In this document: positions 1 through 6,828 of the stretch, one piece after another | Numbering within the stretch: the first letter of the stretch is position 1 | Layout of the letters: each line of letters starts with the position of its first letter | Source of the DNA: Candidatus Aminicenantota bacterium | GTDB taxonomy: Bacteria > Acidobacteriota > UBA4820 > DSQY01 | DNA length: 8,090 nt | Assembly (NCBI GenBank): GCA_027365515.1 | Contig: DAHXMK010000154.1 | Span: 1 to 8,090 of the forward strand | Direction: 5' to 3' | Translations under genes and position numbers: made by a program | Notes under the pieces: model-generated | Told to the model about the DNA's origin: nothing | Seen by the model: only the letters and a program-made list of their open reading frames with translations | Databases searched by the model: none

Positions 1-100
1 ACCGCTCTTTACAAAGCCCACGAGGAGACCGACGCCACGCTCACCGAAATCAATCCCCTCATACTCACCGAGGAGGGACGCGTCGTCGCGCTGGACGCGA
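1..100 (+). repeat. Exact 100-base copy of an internal sucC segment
   Basis: Bases 1-100 are identical to 769-868 inside sucC; the two diverge at base 101 (t) versus 869 (a). The copy encodes sucC residues 188-220, including the EINPL motif, and happens to lie in the same reading frame as the complete sucC downstream, with no stop between them. The true left boundary is unknown because the window starts within or at the repeat. It is not a functional gene on its own. It may be the end of a partial tandem duplication or an overlap artefact at the edge of an assembled contig; the perfect identity and abrupt end fit either a very recent event or an artefact. Confidence 0.9.
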
Positions 101-114
101 TGCTGCTTGCCACG

Positions 115-143
115 TTGACAGTGGAGGGGCTTAGTGGCATACT
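115..143 (+). promoter_or_regulatory. Putative sigma70-type promoter of the sucC operon
   Basis: A perfect -35 hexamer TTGACA at 115-120 is followed after 17 bases by CATACT at 138-143, which matches four of six positions of TATAAT. Transcription would begin near 150, giving a leader of about 58 bases before the sucC GTG. A short inverted repeat, CACTC-TTT-GAGTG at 145-157, overlaps the predicted start and could be an operator half-site pair, but it is only five base pairs and may be chance. The position, directly upstream of the first gene of a closely packed series, supports the call. No experimental or comparative evidence is available here. Confidence 0.5.
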
Positions 144-207
144 TCACTCTTTGAGTGCCGCCAATGGTGGCGCACCCGCGCGAAAGCAAACTTTCTGGGG
201 GTCAAAA

Positions 208-1386
208 GTGAAAGTCCACGAATACCAGGCAAAGGAAATCCTGGAGCGGTTCGGCGTGTCCGTGCCCAAGGGGCGCGTTGCGGCTACTCCGGACGAGGCG
301 GCTTCCATAGCCAAGGAGCTGGGCGGCCGCATCGTCGTAAAAGCTCAGATCCACGCCGGAGGGCGCGGCAAAGGAACCTTCACCGATGGCTTCAAAGGCG
401 GCGTGAAGCTCGTCAACGGGCCGGACGAGGCGCGCGAAACGGCGTCCAAGATGTTGGGCAACGTTCTCGTGACTCACCAGACCGGTCCCGCCGGCAAGCA
501 GGTACAGAAAGTTTACGTCACCGTGGCAAGCAGCATCGCAAAGGAGTACTACCTCGGCATCGTCCTGGACAGGGCAAAGGGCATGAATGTCATCATGTCC
601 TCGACCGAAGGCGGCGTCGAGATAGAAAAGGTGGCCGCCGAAACGCCCGAAAAGATTCTGAAGACGTGGGTCTGCCCTCTCGCCGGCCTTCAGGCCTACC
701 AGGCCAGGGAGATCGCTTTCGGCCTGGGCTTCAAGGGCGAGGCATTCAAGGATTGCGTCAAGCTCGTCACCGCTCTTTACAAAGCCCACGAGGAGACCGA
801 CGCCACGCTCACCGAAATCAATCCCCTCATACTCACCGAGGAGGGACGCGTCGTCGCGCTGGACGCGAAGATCAACTTCGACGACAACGCAATATACCGC
901 CACCCGGAACTTCCTCCGCTAAGGGATTTCTCCGAGGAGGATCCTCTTGAGACCGAGGCCAGCAAGTTCGACCTGAATTACATCAGGCTCGACGGCTCGA
1001 TAGGCTGCATGGTCAACGGCGCCGGCCTTGCGATGGCGACGATGGACGTCATCAAGCTAGAAGGCGGCGAGCCGGCCAACTTCCTTGACGTGGGCGGCGG
1101 CGCGACGACCGAGCGCGTGAAGAACGCCTTCCGGATTCTCCTCTCGGACAAAAAAGTGAAGGCCGTTCTCATCAACATCTTCGGCGGCATCGTCAGGTGC
1201 GACGTCATCGCCGAGGGGGTCATCGCGGCGGCGAAGGAAATAGGCGTCTCCCTGCCGGTCGTAGTGAGGCTCCAGGGAACCAACGTTGACAAGGGCCGCC
1301 AGATGCTTCAGGAATCCGGCTTGAAATTCAAGGTTGCCGACAATCTAAAACAGGCGGCGGCGATGGCCGTGGCCTCCGTGGGGTGA
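208..1386 (+). CDS. sucC: Succinyl-CoA synthetase (ADP-forming) beta subunit
   Basis: This is the ATP-grasp beta subunit of the cytoplasmic TCA-cycle enzyme that interconverts succinyl-CoA + phosphate + NDP with succinate + CoA + NTP. The GTG at 208 is preferred: it gives 392 residues beginning VKVHEYQAKE, the family's usual N-terminus, and has a GGGGG ribosome-binding stretch at 197-201. An in-frame ATG at 100 would add 36 unrelated residues and begins in the duplicated segment, so it is unlikely. Visible motifs are KAQIHAGGRGKG (residues 45-56, ATP-grasp nucleotide site), EINPL (203-207) and LDAKINFDD (218-226, metal-binding region), GCMVNGAGLAMATMD (266-280), NFLDVGGGA (291-299) and INIFGGIVRCD (322-332). 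Length matches the family (about 388). It is seven bases from sucD and is the first gene of the operon. Nucleotide preference (ATP or GTP) cannot be read with certainty. Confidence 0.96.
   Translation: MKVHEYQAKEILERFGVSVPKGRVAATPDEAASIAKELGGRIVVKAQIHAGGRGKGTFTDGFKGGVKLVNGPDEARETASKMLGNVLVTHQTGPAGKQVQKVYVTVASSIAKEYYLGIVLDRAKGMNVIMSSTEGGVEIEKVAAETPEKILKTWVCPLAGLQAYQAREIAFGLGFKGEAFKDCVKLVTALYKAHEETDATLTEINPLILTEEGRVVALDAKINFDDNAIYRHPELPPLRDFSEEDPLETEASKFDLNYIRLDGSIGCMVNGAGLAMATMDVIKLEGGEPANFLDVGGGATTERVKNAFRILLSDKKVKAVLINIFGGIVRCDVIAEGVIAAAKEIGVSLPVVVRLQGTNVDKGRQMLQESGLKFKVADNLKQAAAMAVASVG
769..868 (+). repeat. Internal sucC copy of the 100-base direct repeat
   Basis: This segment encodes residues 188-220 of the intact SucC and is the second copy of the exact direct repeat found at 1-100. 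It is the authentic copy, because the flanking reading frame is continuous and conserved on both sides. Homologous recombination between the two copies would remove the promoter region and the first half of sucC. Confidence 0.9.
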
Positions 1387-1393
1387 TGAAGCC

Positions 1394-2266
1394 ATGAGCA
1401 TTCTCGTCAACAAGAAGACGCGGGTCGTCGTTCAGGGATTGACCGGCAAGGAAGGTTCCTTCCACGCCAAGCAGTGCTTGGAGTACGGAACGCAGGTGGT
1501 CGCCGGCGTCACGCCCGGCAAGGGCGGCGGCCGGTGGGAAGAAAAGGTTCCTCTGTTCGACACGGTCTCGGACGCAGTCAAAGAGACTGGAGCGAACGCC
1601 TCTCTCATTTTCGTTCCCCCGCCGTTCGCCGCCGATGCGATTCTCGAAGCGGCTGGAGCGGGCATCGAGGTGGTCGTCTGCATCACCGAAGGGCTTCCGG
1701 CGAAGGATGAAGCGAAAGTCAAAGCGGTTCTCGGGACGACCAAGACCCGCCTCATCGGCCCCAACTGCCCTGGAATAATCACGCCCGGAGAGTGCAAGAT
1801 GGGGATCATGCCCGGCTACATCCACAAGAAGGGCAAGATCGGAGTAATCTCCCGCTCTGGAACATTGACTTATGAAGCGGTTTGGCAGTTGACCGAGTGC
1901 GGGCTCGGCGAAAGCACCTGCATCGGCATCGGCGGGGATCCGGTGCCCGGAACGTCCCACAAGGAGGCGCTAAAGCTCTTCAACGCCGACCCCGAAACGG
2001 AAGGCGTAGTGCTGATCGGAGAGATCGGCGGAACTTCAGAGGAAGAGGCCGCCCATTACATCAAGACGAGGATGAAAAAGCCGGTCGTCGCTTTCATCGC
2101 TGGGCAGACGGCCCCTCCCGGAAGGCGCATGGGCCACGCGGGCGCGATCATCGCCGGAGGCAAGGGCACCGCGGCCGAAAAGATGGCGGCTCTGGCCGCC
2201 GCCGGAGTGCGCGTGGTCAAATCACCGGTCGAGATCGGCGCCGCGATGATGGAGATGGTCAAGTAA
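1394..2266 (+). CDS. sucD: Succinyl-CoA synthetase alpha subunit
   Basis: This is the CoA-binding, phosphohistidine-carrying subunit that pairs with SucC. The 290 residues match the family length. The N-terminal Rossmann-like CoA-binding domain has QGLTGKEGSFH (residues 14-24) and VTPGKGG (39-45). GPNCPGII lies at 122-129, and the catalytic histidine is His248 in RRMGHAGAIIAGGKG, the residue phosphorylated during catalysis in this family. The ATG at 1394 follows the sucC stop by seven bases, with GGGGTGA at the sucC end acting as ribosome-binding site, so translation is probably coupled and gives equal subunit amounts. No truncation or missing key residue is seen. Confidence 0.97.
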   Translation: MSILVNKKTRVVVQGLTGKEGSFHAKQCLEYGTQVVAGVTPGKGGGRWEEKVPLFDTVSDAVKETGANASLIFVPPPFAADAILEAAGAGIEVVVCITEGLPAKDEAKVKAVLGTTKTRLIGPNCPGIITPGECKMGIMPGYIHKKGKIGVISRSGTLTYEAVWQLTECGLGESTCIGIGGDPVPGTSHKEALKLFNADPETEGVVLIGEIGGTSEEEAAHYIKTRMKKPVVAFIAGQTAPPGRRMGHAGAIIAGGKGTAAEKMAALAAAGVRVVKSPVEIGAAMMEMVK

Positions 2267-2304
2267 AGTTGCCTTTCGGGCTGACTCATCTATAGGGGAA
2301 GAAG

Positions 2305-2616
2305 ATGGCTGATGCTCTCCAGGTAATAAGCGGCCGGGTCGAGGAAGGAACCGATGTCGGCTCTTCCCGGCTCAAAGAGATAAAGAAGGACAAGCTGGCG
2401 GTTTCGGGACACGGGCAGAAGGTCAAGAAGGACTTGACGATTACCGTGATCAAGGGCCACTGCAAGGGCAGCCTCTGCAACATCTGCGTGGCCTATTGTC
2501 CGGAAAAGGTCCTCGCGATGGGCTTCAGGCACGTCGAGGTGGTCAACGCCGATGCATGCACGAAGTGCATGCTTTGCGAAATCAGGTGCCCGGATTTCGC
2601 CATCTTTGTAGATTAA
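2305..2616 (+). CDS. korD: 2-oxoglutarate:ferredoxin oxidoreductase delta (ferredoxin-like) subunit
   Basis: This 103-residue protein carries two 4Fe-4S sites and is expected to pass electrons between the TPP-containing core of KGOR and external ferredoxin. The second cysteine set is canonical: Cys85, Cys88, Cys91, Cys95-Pro. The first is Cys53, Cys58, Cys61, Cys65-Pro, i.e. CX4CX2CX3CP rather than the usual CX2CX2CX3CP. About 45 charged residues precede the clusters. The ATG at 2305 has AGGGGA at 2293-2298 upstream. It follows sucD by 38 bases, the largest gap in the series, and precedes korA by nine. Assignment to KGOR rather than a pyruvate or branched-chain oxoacid enzyme rests mainly on the adjacent sucCD and the D-A-B-C order. 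Confidence 0.9.
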   Translation: MADALQVISGRVEEGTDVGSSRLKEIKKDKLAVSGHGQKVKKDLTITVIKGHCKGSLCNICVAYCPEKVLAMGFRHVEVVNADACTKCMLCEIRCPDFAIFVD

Positions 2617-2625
2617 GGGGACGCC

Positions 2626-3768
2626 ATGAGTGAACATGCAAAGCGGGTGAGATTTCTTTCGGGCAACGAGGCGTGCTCGCTGGGCGCGCTCGCCGCCGGT
2701 TGCAGGTTTTTCGGCGGCTACCCGATAAGCCCTTCATCGGAAATAGCCGAATTCCTCTCTGGCCAGCTCCCAAAAGTCGGGGGCAAGTTCATCCAGATGG
2801 AGGACGAGATAGCCTCCATCGGAGCGATTCTGGGCGCATCGCTTGCGGGAGCGAAGACGATGACCGCCACATCGGGGCCGGGCCTCTCGCTGATGCAGGA
2901 GAATCTCGGCTTCGGCATGATGGCCGAGATCCCTTGCGTCGTCGTTGACGTGATGCGCGGCGGCCCCTCGACCGGCAACCCTACCGGTCCTTCGCAGTCT
3001 GACGTCATGGCTCTCAGGTGGGGCACGCACGGAGATCATCCCGTGGTCGTCGTCTGCCCGGCCTCCATCAAGGAGGTTTACTATGGCACGATAGACTGCT
3101 TCAACTACGCGGAGATGATGCGGACGCCAGTCATCCTTGCGATGGACGAGATCACCGCCCACATGAGGGAAAAGATAGAGATCCCGGCTCCGGAGGAGCT
3201 CCATATAGAATATAGAAGGAAGCCCACCGTCAAGCCTGGTGAGTCCTACTTCCCCTACCAGCCGGCTCAGGACCTTGTCCCCGTCATGGCAGATTACGGC
3301 GAGGGTATCCGCTACCACGTCACGGGCCTCAACCACGACAAGACCGGCTTTCCCACCGGCAACCCCGAGATAATGGAAGAGGGCAACCGCCGGCTCCTCG
3401 AAAAGATAGAGCACAACAAAGAGAAGCTGCTGAAGTACGAGGAGTACAAGGTCTCGGACGCTGAGGTGCTCGTCGTTGCTTACGGCTCCACAGCCCGCTC
3501 CGCCAAGCGCGCCGTTGACGACGCCAGGGAGCGCGGCGTCAAAGCGGGGCTCTTCCGTCCCATCACGCTCTATCCGATCCCCGACAAGGCGCTTCAGGCC
3601 GCCGCCGCCAAGGCAAAGAGGGTCATCGTTCCCGAGATGAACCTCGGGCAGTACATCATGATCGTCGAGCGAGTCCTCGGCCATTCAGTGAAGCTTTCGG
3701 GCGTTAACCTTGTGAACGGCGAGCCCATCCAGCCGTCAAGAATCCTCTCAGCGATCATGGGGGAATGA
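2626..3768 (+). CDS. korA: 2-oxoglutarate:ferredoxin oxidoreductase alpha subunit
   Basis: This is the alpha subunit of a cytoplasmic 2-oxoacid:acceptor oxidoreductase, which with KorB binds substrate and TPP and makes succinyl-CoA from 2-oxoglutarate and CoA (or the reverse in a reductive cycle). The 380 residues contain GYPISPSSEIAE (31-42), QMEDEIASIGA (57-67), ATSGPGLSLMQEN (81-93) and RGGPSTGNPTGPSQSD (111-126), all characteristic of the KorA/PorA pyrimidine-binding domain. The C-terminal part (from about residue 270) has the VVAYGSTARSAKRAVDDAR stretch of the transketolase C-terminal-like domain. The start has AAGGGG at 2615-2620 as ribosome-binding site. It lies nine bases after korD and three before korB, as expected for subunits of one complex. 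Confidence 0.94.
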   Translation: MSEHAKRVRFLSGNEACSLGALAAGCRFFGGYPISPSSEIAEFLSGQLPKVGGKFIQMEDEIASIGAILGASLAGAKTMTATSGPGLSLMQENLGFGMMAEIPCVVVDVMRGGPSTGNPTGPSQSDVMALRWGTHGDHPVVVVCPASIKEVYYGTIDCFNYAEMMRTPVILAMDEITAHMREKIEIPAPEELHIEYRRKPTVKPGESYFPYQPAQDLVPVMADYGEGIRYHVTGLNHDKTGFPTGNPEIMEEGNRRLLEKIEHNKEKLLKYEEYKVSDAEVLVVAYGSTARSAKRAVDDARERGVKAGLFRPITLYPIPDKALQAAAAKAKRVIVPEMNLGQYIMIVERVLGHSVKLSGVNLVNGEPIQPSRILSAIMGE

Positions 3769-3771
3769 GCC

Positions 3772-4590
3772 ATGGCCATGGACTATTTTGAGTACCTGCG
3801 AAAAGACAAGATGCCTCACATCTGGTGCCCGGGCTGCGGCCACGGCACCATCGTCAAGTCCATCTTGCGCGCCATTGACAAGCTCCAATGGAAAAAAGAC
3901 GACGTCGTGGTCGTATCCGGGATAGGCTGTTCCAGCCGGACGCCGGGCTACCTTGACTTCAACACGCTGCACACCACGCACGGCCGGGCGCTCGCATTCG
4001 CCACCGGCATCAAGGTTGCCAACCCGAAGCTGCACGTCGTCGTCGTAGCCGGTGACGGAGACTCGATGGCCATCGGCGGAAACCACTTCATCCATACCTG
4101 CCGCCGCAACCTGGACATCACTCTCGTCGTTTACAACAACAATATTTACGGAATGACCGGAGGACAGGCCTCTCCCACGACCTTCAAGGGATCGCGGGGG
4201 ACGACGGCTCCTTACGGCGCGATAGAAGACCCCTTCGACGTCTGCGAAATGGCCAAAGCCGCCGGCGCCTCTTTCGTCGCCAGGGCGCTCGACCTGGACG
4301 CCGTCGCCATGGACCGGGTGATCGTCGCCGCCATGGAGAACAAAGGCTTCTCCGTGGTTGACGCATGGTCGCAGTGCACCACCTATTTCGGCCGCCAGAA
4401 CAAGTGGGGATCGGCCTCAGACATGATGGACCGCTACAAGGAGATGACTTACAACGTGAAGGCCGCCGACAAACTGGCCCCCGAGCAGAAGGCCGGAAAG
4501 TTTCCGTTGGGCGTTCTTCACCAGGTGCAGCGCACCGAATGGTGCGAGCAGTACGATAAGCTGATAGAGAGCTTGAAGGCGAGGGACTGA
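3772..4590 (+). CDS. korB: 2-oxoglutarate:ferredoxin oxidoreductase beta (TPP-binding) subunit
   Basis: This is the thiamine-diphosphate-binding subunit of KGOR, 272 residues, as usual for KorB. It shows WCPGCGHG (residues 18-25), SGIGCSSR (49-56), the TPP motif starting AGDGDSMAIGGNH (93-105) and ending in YNNNIYGMTGGQ (121-132), and THGRALAFATGIK (69-81). The ATG at 3772 is three bases after the korA stop, with GGGGG at the end of korA serving as ribosome-binding site. A second ATG at 3778 would shorten the protein by two residues and cannot be excluded. The korC start follows the stop by one base, so translational coupling across alpha, beta and gamma is likely. Confidence 0.95.
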   Translation: MAMDYFEYLRKDKMPHIWCPGCGHGTIVKSILRAIDKLQWKKDDVVVVSGIGCSSRTPGYLDFNTLHTTHGRALAFATGIKVANPKLHVVVVAGDGDSMAIGGNHFIHTCRRNLDITLVVYNNNIYGMTGGQASPTTFKGSRGTTAPYGAIEDPFDVCEMAKAAGASFVARALDLDAVAMDRVIVAAMENKGFSVVDAWSQCTTYFGRQNKWGSASDMMDRYKEMTYNVKAADKLAPEQKAGKFPLGVLHQVQRTEWCEQYDKLIESLKARD

Positions 4591-4591
4591 G

Positions 4592-5155
4592 ATGGGAAAG
4601 CGCTATGAGATCAGGCTGGCGGGCTCTGGCGGTCAAGGGCTGGTGCTGGGTGGAGTGATTCTGGCCGAAGCCGCGGCCATTTACGACGGCAAGAACGCGG
4701 TGCAGAGCCAGTCCTATGGTCCGGAATCCAGAGGCGGAGCGAGCAAGAGCGAGGTGATCATCTCGGACAGCGAGATTGACTATCCGAAGGCCACCAACAT
4801 AGACCTGCTTCTTCTCTTCACCGAGGCCGCGGCCCACAAATACATGAAGGACTGCCCGACGACTTGCCTCGTCGTCGCTGACAGCGACCTTGTTCCAGTG
4901 GAAATCCCCCCCTCCTACCGGTTCGTCAGCGCGCCTATCACCAGAATAGCCAAAGAGAAGGCAGGCAAGGAATTCGTCGCGAACATCGTGGCTCTCGGCC
5001 TTCTTCGTGAGCTGACCAACGTCGTCACAAAAGAGGCGCTGGAAAAAGCGGTGCTGGCGCGCGTCCCAAAGGGCACCGAGGAGATGAACAAGAAGGCGCT
5101 GCAACTGGGCAGCGAAGCGGCCAAGGAATTCGGCGGCCACTTGGCGAAGGGCTGA
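4592..5155 (+). CDS. korC: 2-oxoglutarate:ferredoxin oxidoreductase gamma subunit
   Basis: This 187-residue protein is the gamma subunit of the KGOR complex, the domain involved in CoA handling and assembly in the 2-oxoacid oxidoreductase family. The hallmark GSGGQGLVLGG lies at residues 11-21, and SYGPESRGGASKSEVIIS at 41-58; both are typical of KorC/PorG. The DYPKATNIDLLLLFTEAA stretch follows (63-80). The start is one base after korB, and its ribosome-binding site, GGCGAGGGA, lies within the korB end. With KorD, KorA and KorB it completes a four-subunit enzyme; no subunit appears to be missing. Three bases separate it from ndk. Confidence 0.94.
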   Translation: MGKRYEIRLAGSGGQGLVLGGVILAEAAAIYDGKNAVQSQSYGPESRGGASKSEVIISDSEIDYPKATNIDLLLLFTEAAAHKYMKDCPTTCLVVADSDLVPVEIPPSYRFVSAPITRIAKEKAGKEFVANIVALGLLRELTNVVTKEALEKAVLARVPKGTEEMNKKALQLGSEAAKEFGGHLAKG

Positions 5156-5158
5156 TTT

Positions 5159-5668
5159 ATGATTCAGCGGACGCTCACCATAATCAAGCCGGACGCCGTG
5201 CGGGCAAGGGTGCAGGGCCATATCATCCAGAGGCTCTTGGACGATGGGTTCAACATTCTGGCTATGAGGCAGGTCCGGTTGTCACAGCGGAACGCCGAGG
5301 AGTTTTACGCGGTCCATCGGGAACGGCCTTTTTACGGGGAACTGGTCCAATTCATGACCTCCGGGCCGGTGGTTGTCGCCTGCCTGGAGAAGGATGAAGC
5401 CGTTGCCGCCCTCAGAAACGTGATGGGGCCGACCGATTCATGCAAGGCGCCAAAAGACACCATCCGCGGAAGGTTCGGCTCCAACATCCAGAACAACGCC
5501 ATTCACGGCAGCGATAGTCCGGATAACGCCGTTAAGGAGATCGCATTCTTCTTCGCGGCATCGGATCTTGCCGCCGCTGAACGAGACGGCTCGAATGCCC
5601 CCGCCCACGGCCAGAAGCCCAAGCCGCAGCCAGCGACGAACCGGCCTCCGAGGCTTAAAGAGCGCTGA
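5159..5668 (+). CDS. ndk: Nucleoside diphosphate kinase with C-terminal extension
   Basis: Ndk transfers the gamma phosphate between nucleoside tri- and diphosphates through a phosphohistidine. The N-terminus TLTIIKPDAV (residues 5-14), RPFYGELVQFMTSGPVV (56-72) and GRFGSNIQNNAIHGSDS (104-120) are diagnostic, with catalytic His116. The core ends near residue 132. The usual protein is about 140 residues; this one has 169, the surplus being a low-complexity tail rich in Ala, Pro, Gln and Lys (about 133-169) of unknown role. Next to succinyl-CoA synthetase it would redistribute the ATP or GTP made there; association of Ndk with this synthetase has been described in Pseudomonas. Its stop lies one sense-length codon before the TTG start of the next gene, in the same frame. 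Confidence 0.95.
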   Translation: MIQRTLTIIKPDAVRARVQGHIIQRLLDDGFNILAMRQVRLSQRNAEEFYAVHRERPFYGELVQFMTSGPVVVACLEKDEAVAALRNVMGPTDSCKAPKDTIRGRFGSNIQNNAIHGSDSPDNAVKEIAFFFAASDLAAAERDGSNAPAHGQKPKPQPATNRPPRLKER

Positions 5669-5671
5669 ATC

Positions 5672-6550
5672 TTGAGCGGGCAAGGTGACCGTTTTCCGGC
5701 CCCCGGCGATTTTGACCGCCCAATTTCACCAATCGGCGATGGAAAGTGCACCATCGAAGTTGGGGGCCTTTCCCTCAAAATGTCGGGGGTGCCGGTTCAC
5801 CTTCTCGATCGGCTGACGGAGCGTTACTCCCCTTTCCTAGCCAGCGTCCCCGAAGCACACGAAGTTGCTCTTGAGGCCGGAGAAAGCCGCTATCTTCACC
5901 ACATTCCAGGCTCCCTGCTACGGCTGGAAGAGAGCCGTGACGACCAAGGCGAGGTTCTCGTCTCTCACAATTTCGCCGCCCGCCGGGCCGGAAATCATGG
6001 AAGGCTTCTCCTGTCGGCGCCGGAAGACGCTGAAGATTCCCTCATGGCGATTGAAAACTACCTTCGTTGGACGCTGGCGGACATGGCACTTGATCATGGC
6101 GGATTCATCTTTCACGCCGCCGGGCTCGCCAAAAATGGAAGTGCATACGTTTTCTTCGGGCCGTCCGGGGCCGGCAAAAGCACGATCGTCTCTTTGAGCC
6201 CAGGCGCTAGGATTCTTTCCGATGACCTCGTTCTAGTGCTTCAGGGCCAGTCCGGCTGGCAGGCGGCCACAACTCCTTTCAAAGGCATGTTTCCGCAAGG
6301 CGCCAAAGACAGGGCCGTTTACCCTCTGGCGGGCCTTTTCAGGCTTGTTCAGTCGCCAAGCTTGGCCCTAGCCAAGTTGCCGGTGGGGCTGGCCGTCGGA
6401 ATGGCAATGGCCTGCTGCCCGTTTGTTTCGGATCCTTTGAAGAGGCATGGTAAACTAATGAAGTTAGTCGAGCAATGCTGTCGCGAAACCGGCGTCAGCG
6501 AGCTCCGCTTCAGAAGAGATTCGTCCTTCTGGAACCTTGTCGAGAGGTGA
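5672..6550 (+). CDS. HprK-like P-loop kinase of a peptide/protein-modification cassette
   Basis: This 292-residue protein has the fold signature of HPr-kinase-like proteins found next to PqqD-family and radical SAM genes. HGGFIFHAAGL (142-152) precedes a clear Walker A, FFGPSGAGKS (161-170); ILSDDLVLV (181-189) is the acidic Walker B-like strand, and TPFKGMF (201-207) is the conserved loop after it. The N-terminal part (about 25-140) resembles the beta-rich region of such kinases. It is not the classical HPr kinase, whose N-terminal domain is absent. The start TTG at 5672 is uncertain: no strong ribosome-binding site is visible, and translation may restart from ndk. The ATG at 5780 would cut off the first strands and is less likely. 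A related kinase phosphorylates a lasso-peptide precursor; the target here is unknown. Confidence 0.8.
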   Translation: MSGQGDRFPAPGDFDRPISPIGDGKCTIEVGGLSLKMSGVPVHLLDRLTERYSPFLASVPEAHEVALEAGESRYLHHIPGSLLRLEESRDDQGEVLVSHNFAARRAGNHGRLLLSAPEDAEDSLMAIENYLRWTLADMALDHGGFIFHAAGLAKNGSAYVFFGPSGAGKSTIVSLSPGARILSDDLVLVLQGQSGWQAATTPFKGMFPQGAKDRAVYPLAGLFRLVQSPSLALAKLPVGLAVGMAMACCPFVSDPLKRHGKLMKLVEQCCRETGVSELRFRRDSSFWNLVER

Positions 6551-6552
6551 CC

Positions 6553-6828
6553 ATGTTCGACCCAAAGCTCTATCGCCGCAATCCCGATGTCTCTTGGCGC
6601 CTCATTGAAGGCCAGGCGGTGCTGGTTCATAACCGCGAAGGTGAAATAGAAGTTCTGAACGAAGTGGGGAGTTACCTCTGGGAACACGCCGGCGAACCGC
6701 TTGACGGCCTTTCCGGCAATATTAGCCAGGAGTTTGATGTTTCAAGAGAGCAGGCGCTTAGGGACGCGGAGGAGTTTTATCAGGCGCTTGTGGCCTCCGG
6801 AGCTTTGCAGCCTTTCAACGAGAAGTAG
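6553..6828 (+). CDS. PqqD-family (RRE) peptide-binding protein
   Basis: This small 91-residue protein fits the PqqD/RiPP recognition element fold: three N-terminal strands (about SWRLIEG 14-20, AVLVHNREGEIEVLNE 22-37), then helices including VGSYLWEH (38-45), SQEFDVSREQALRDAEEFYQ (58-77) and LVASGALQPF (79-88). The pattern LNEVGSYLWE corresponds to the characteristic LN-x-tGa-x-iW of the family. Such domains bind a leader peptide and present it to a radical SAM or other modifying enzyme. The ATG at 6553 follows the kinase stop by two bases, with GAGAGG at 6542-6547 as ribosome-binding site, and the stop abuts the radical SAM start. It is probably the substrate-presenting partner of both neighbours. 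Confidence 0.8.
   Translation: MFDPKLYRRNPDVSWRLIEGQAVLVHNREGEIEVLNEVGSYLWEHAGEPLDGLSGNISQEFDVSREQALRDAEEFYQALVASGALQPFNEK

Noticed and set aside
100..207. N-terminal extension of SucC from an ATG at 100
   Set aside because: The added 36 residues do not resemble SucC, the ATG lies at the repeat junction, and the GTG at 208 gives the normal family N-terminus with a ribosome-binding site; the putative promoter also lies inside this stretch.
202..903. Minus-strand open frame of 233 codons opposite sucC
   Set aside because: It lies fully opposite conserved SucC coding sequence and has no recognisable domain.
2734..3684. Long minus-strand open frame of 316 codons opposite korA
   Set aside because: It is a shadow of korA in GC-rich DNA, shows no recognisable motif, and korA has strong family motifs throughout.
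4184..5221. Long minus-strand open frame of 345 codons opposite korB, korC and the start of ndk
   Set aside because: It crosses three well-supported genes and its translation is rich in Arg/Ser/Pro low complexity, typical of an antisense shadow.
5672..6550. Classical HPr kinase/phosphorylase of the phosphotransferase system
   Set aside because: The gene lies with PqqD-like and radical SAM genes, no HPr or PTS gene is nearby, and the sequence before the P-loop does not look like the HprK N-terminal domain.
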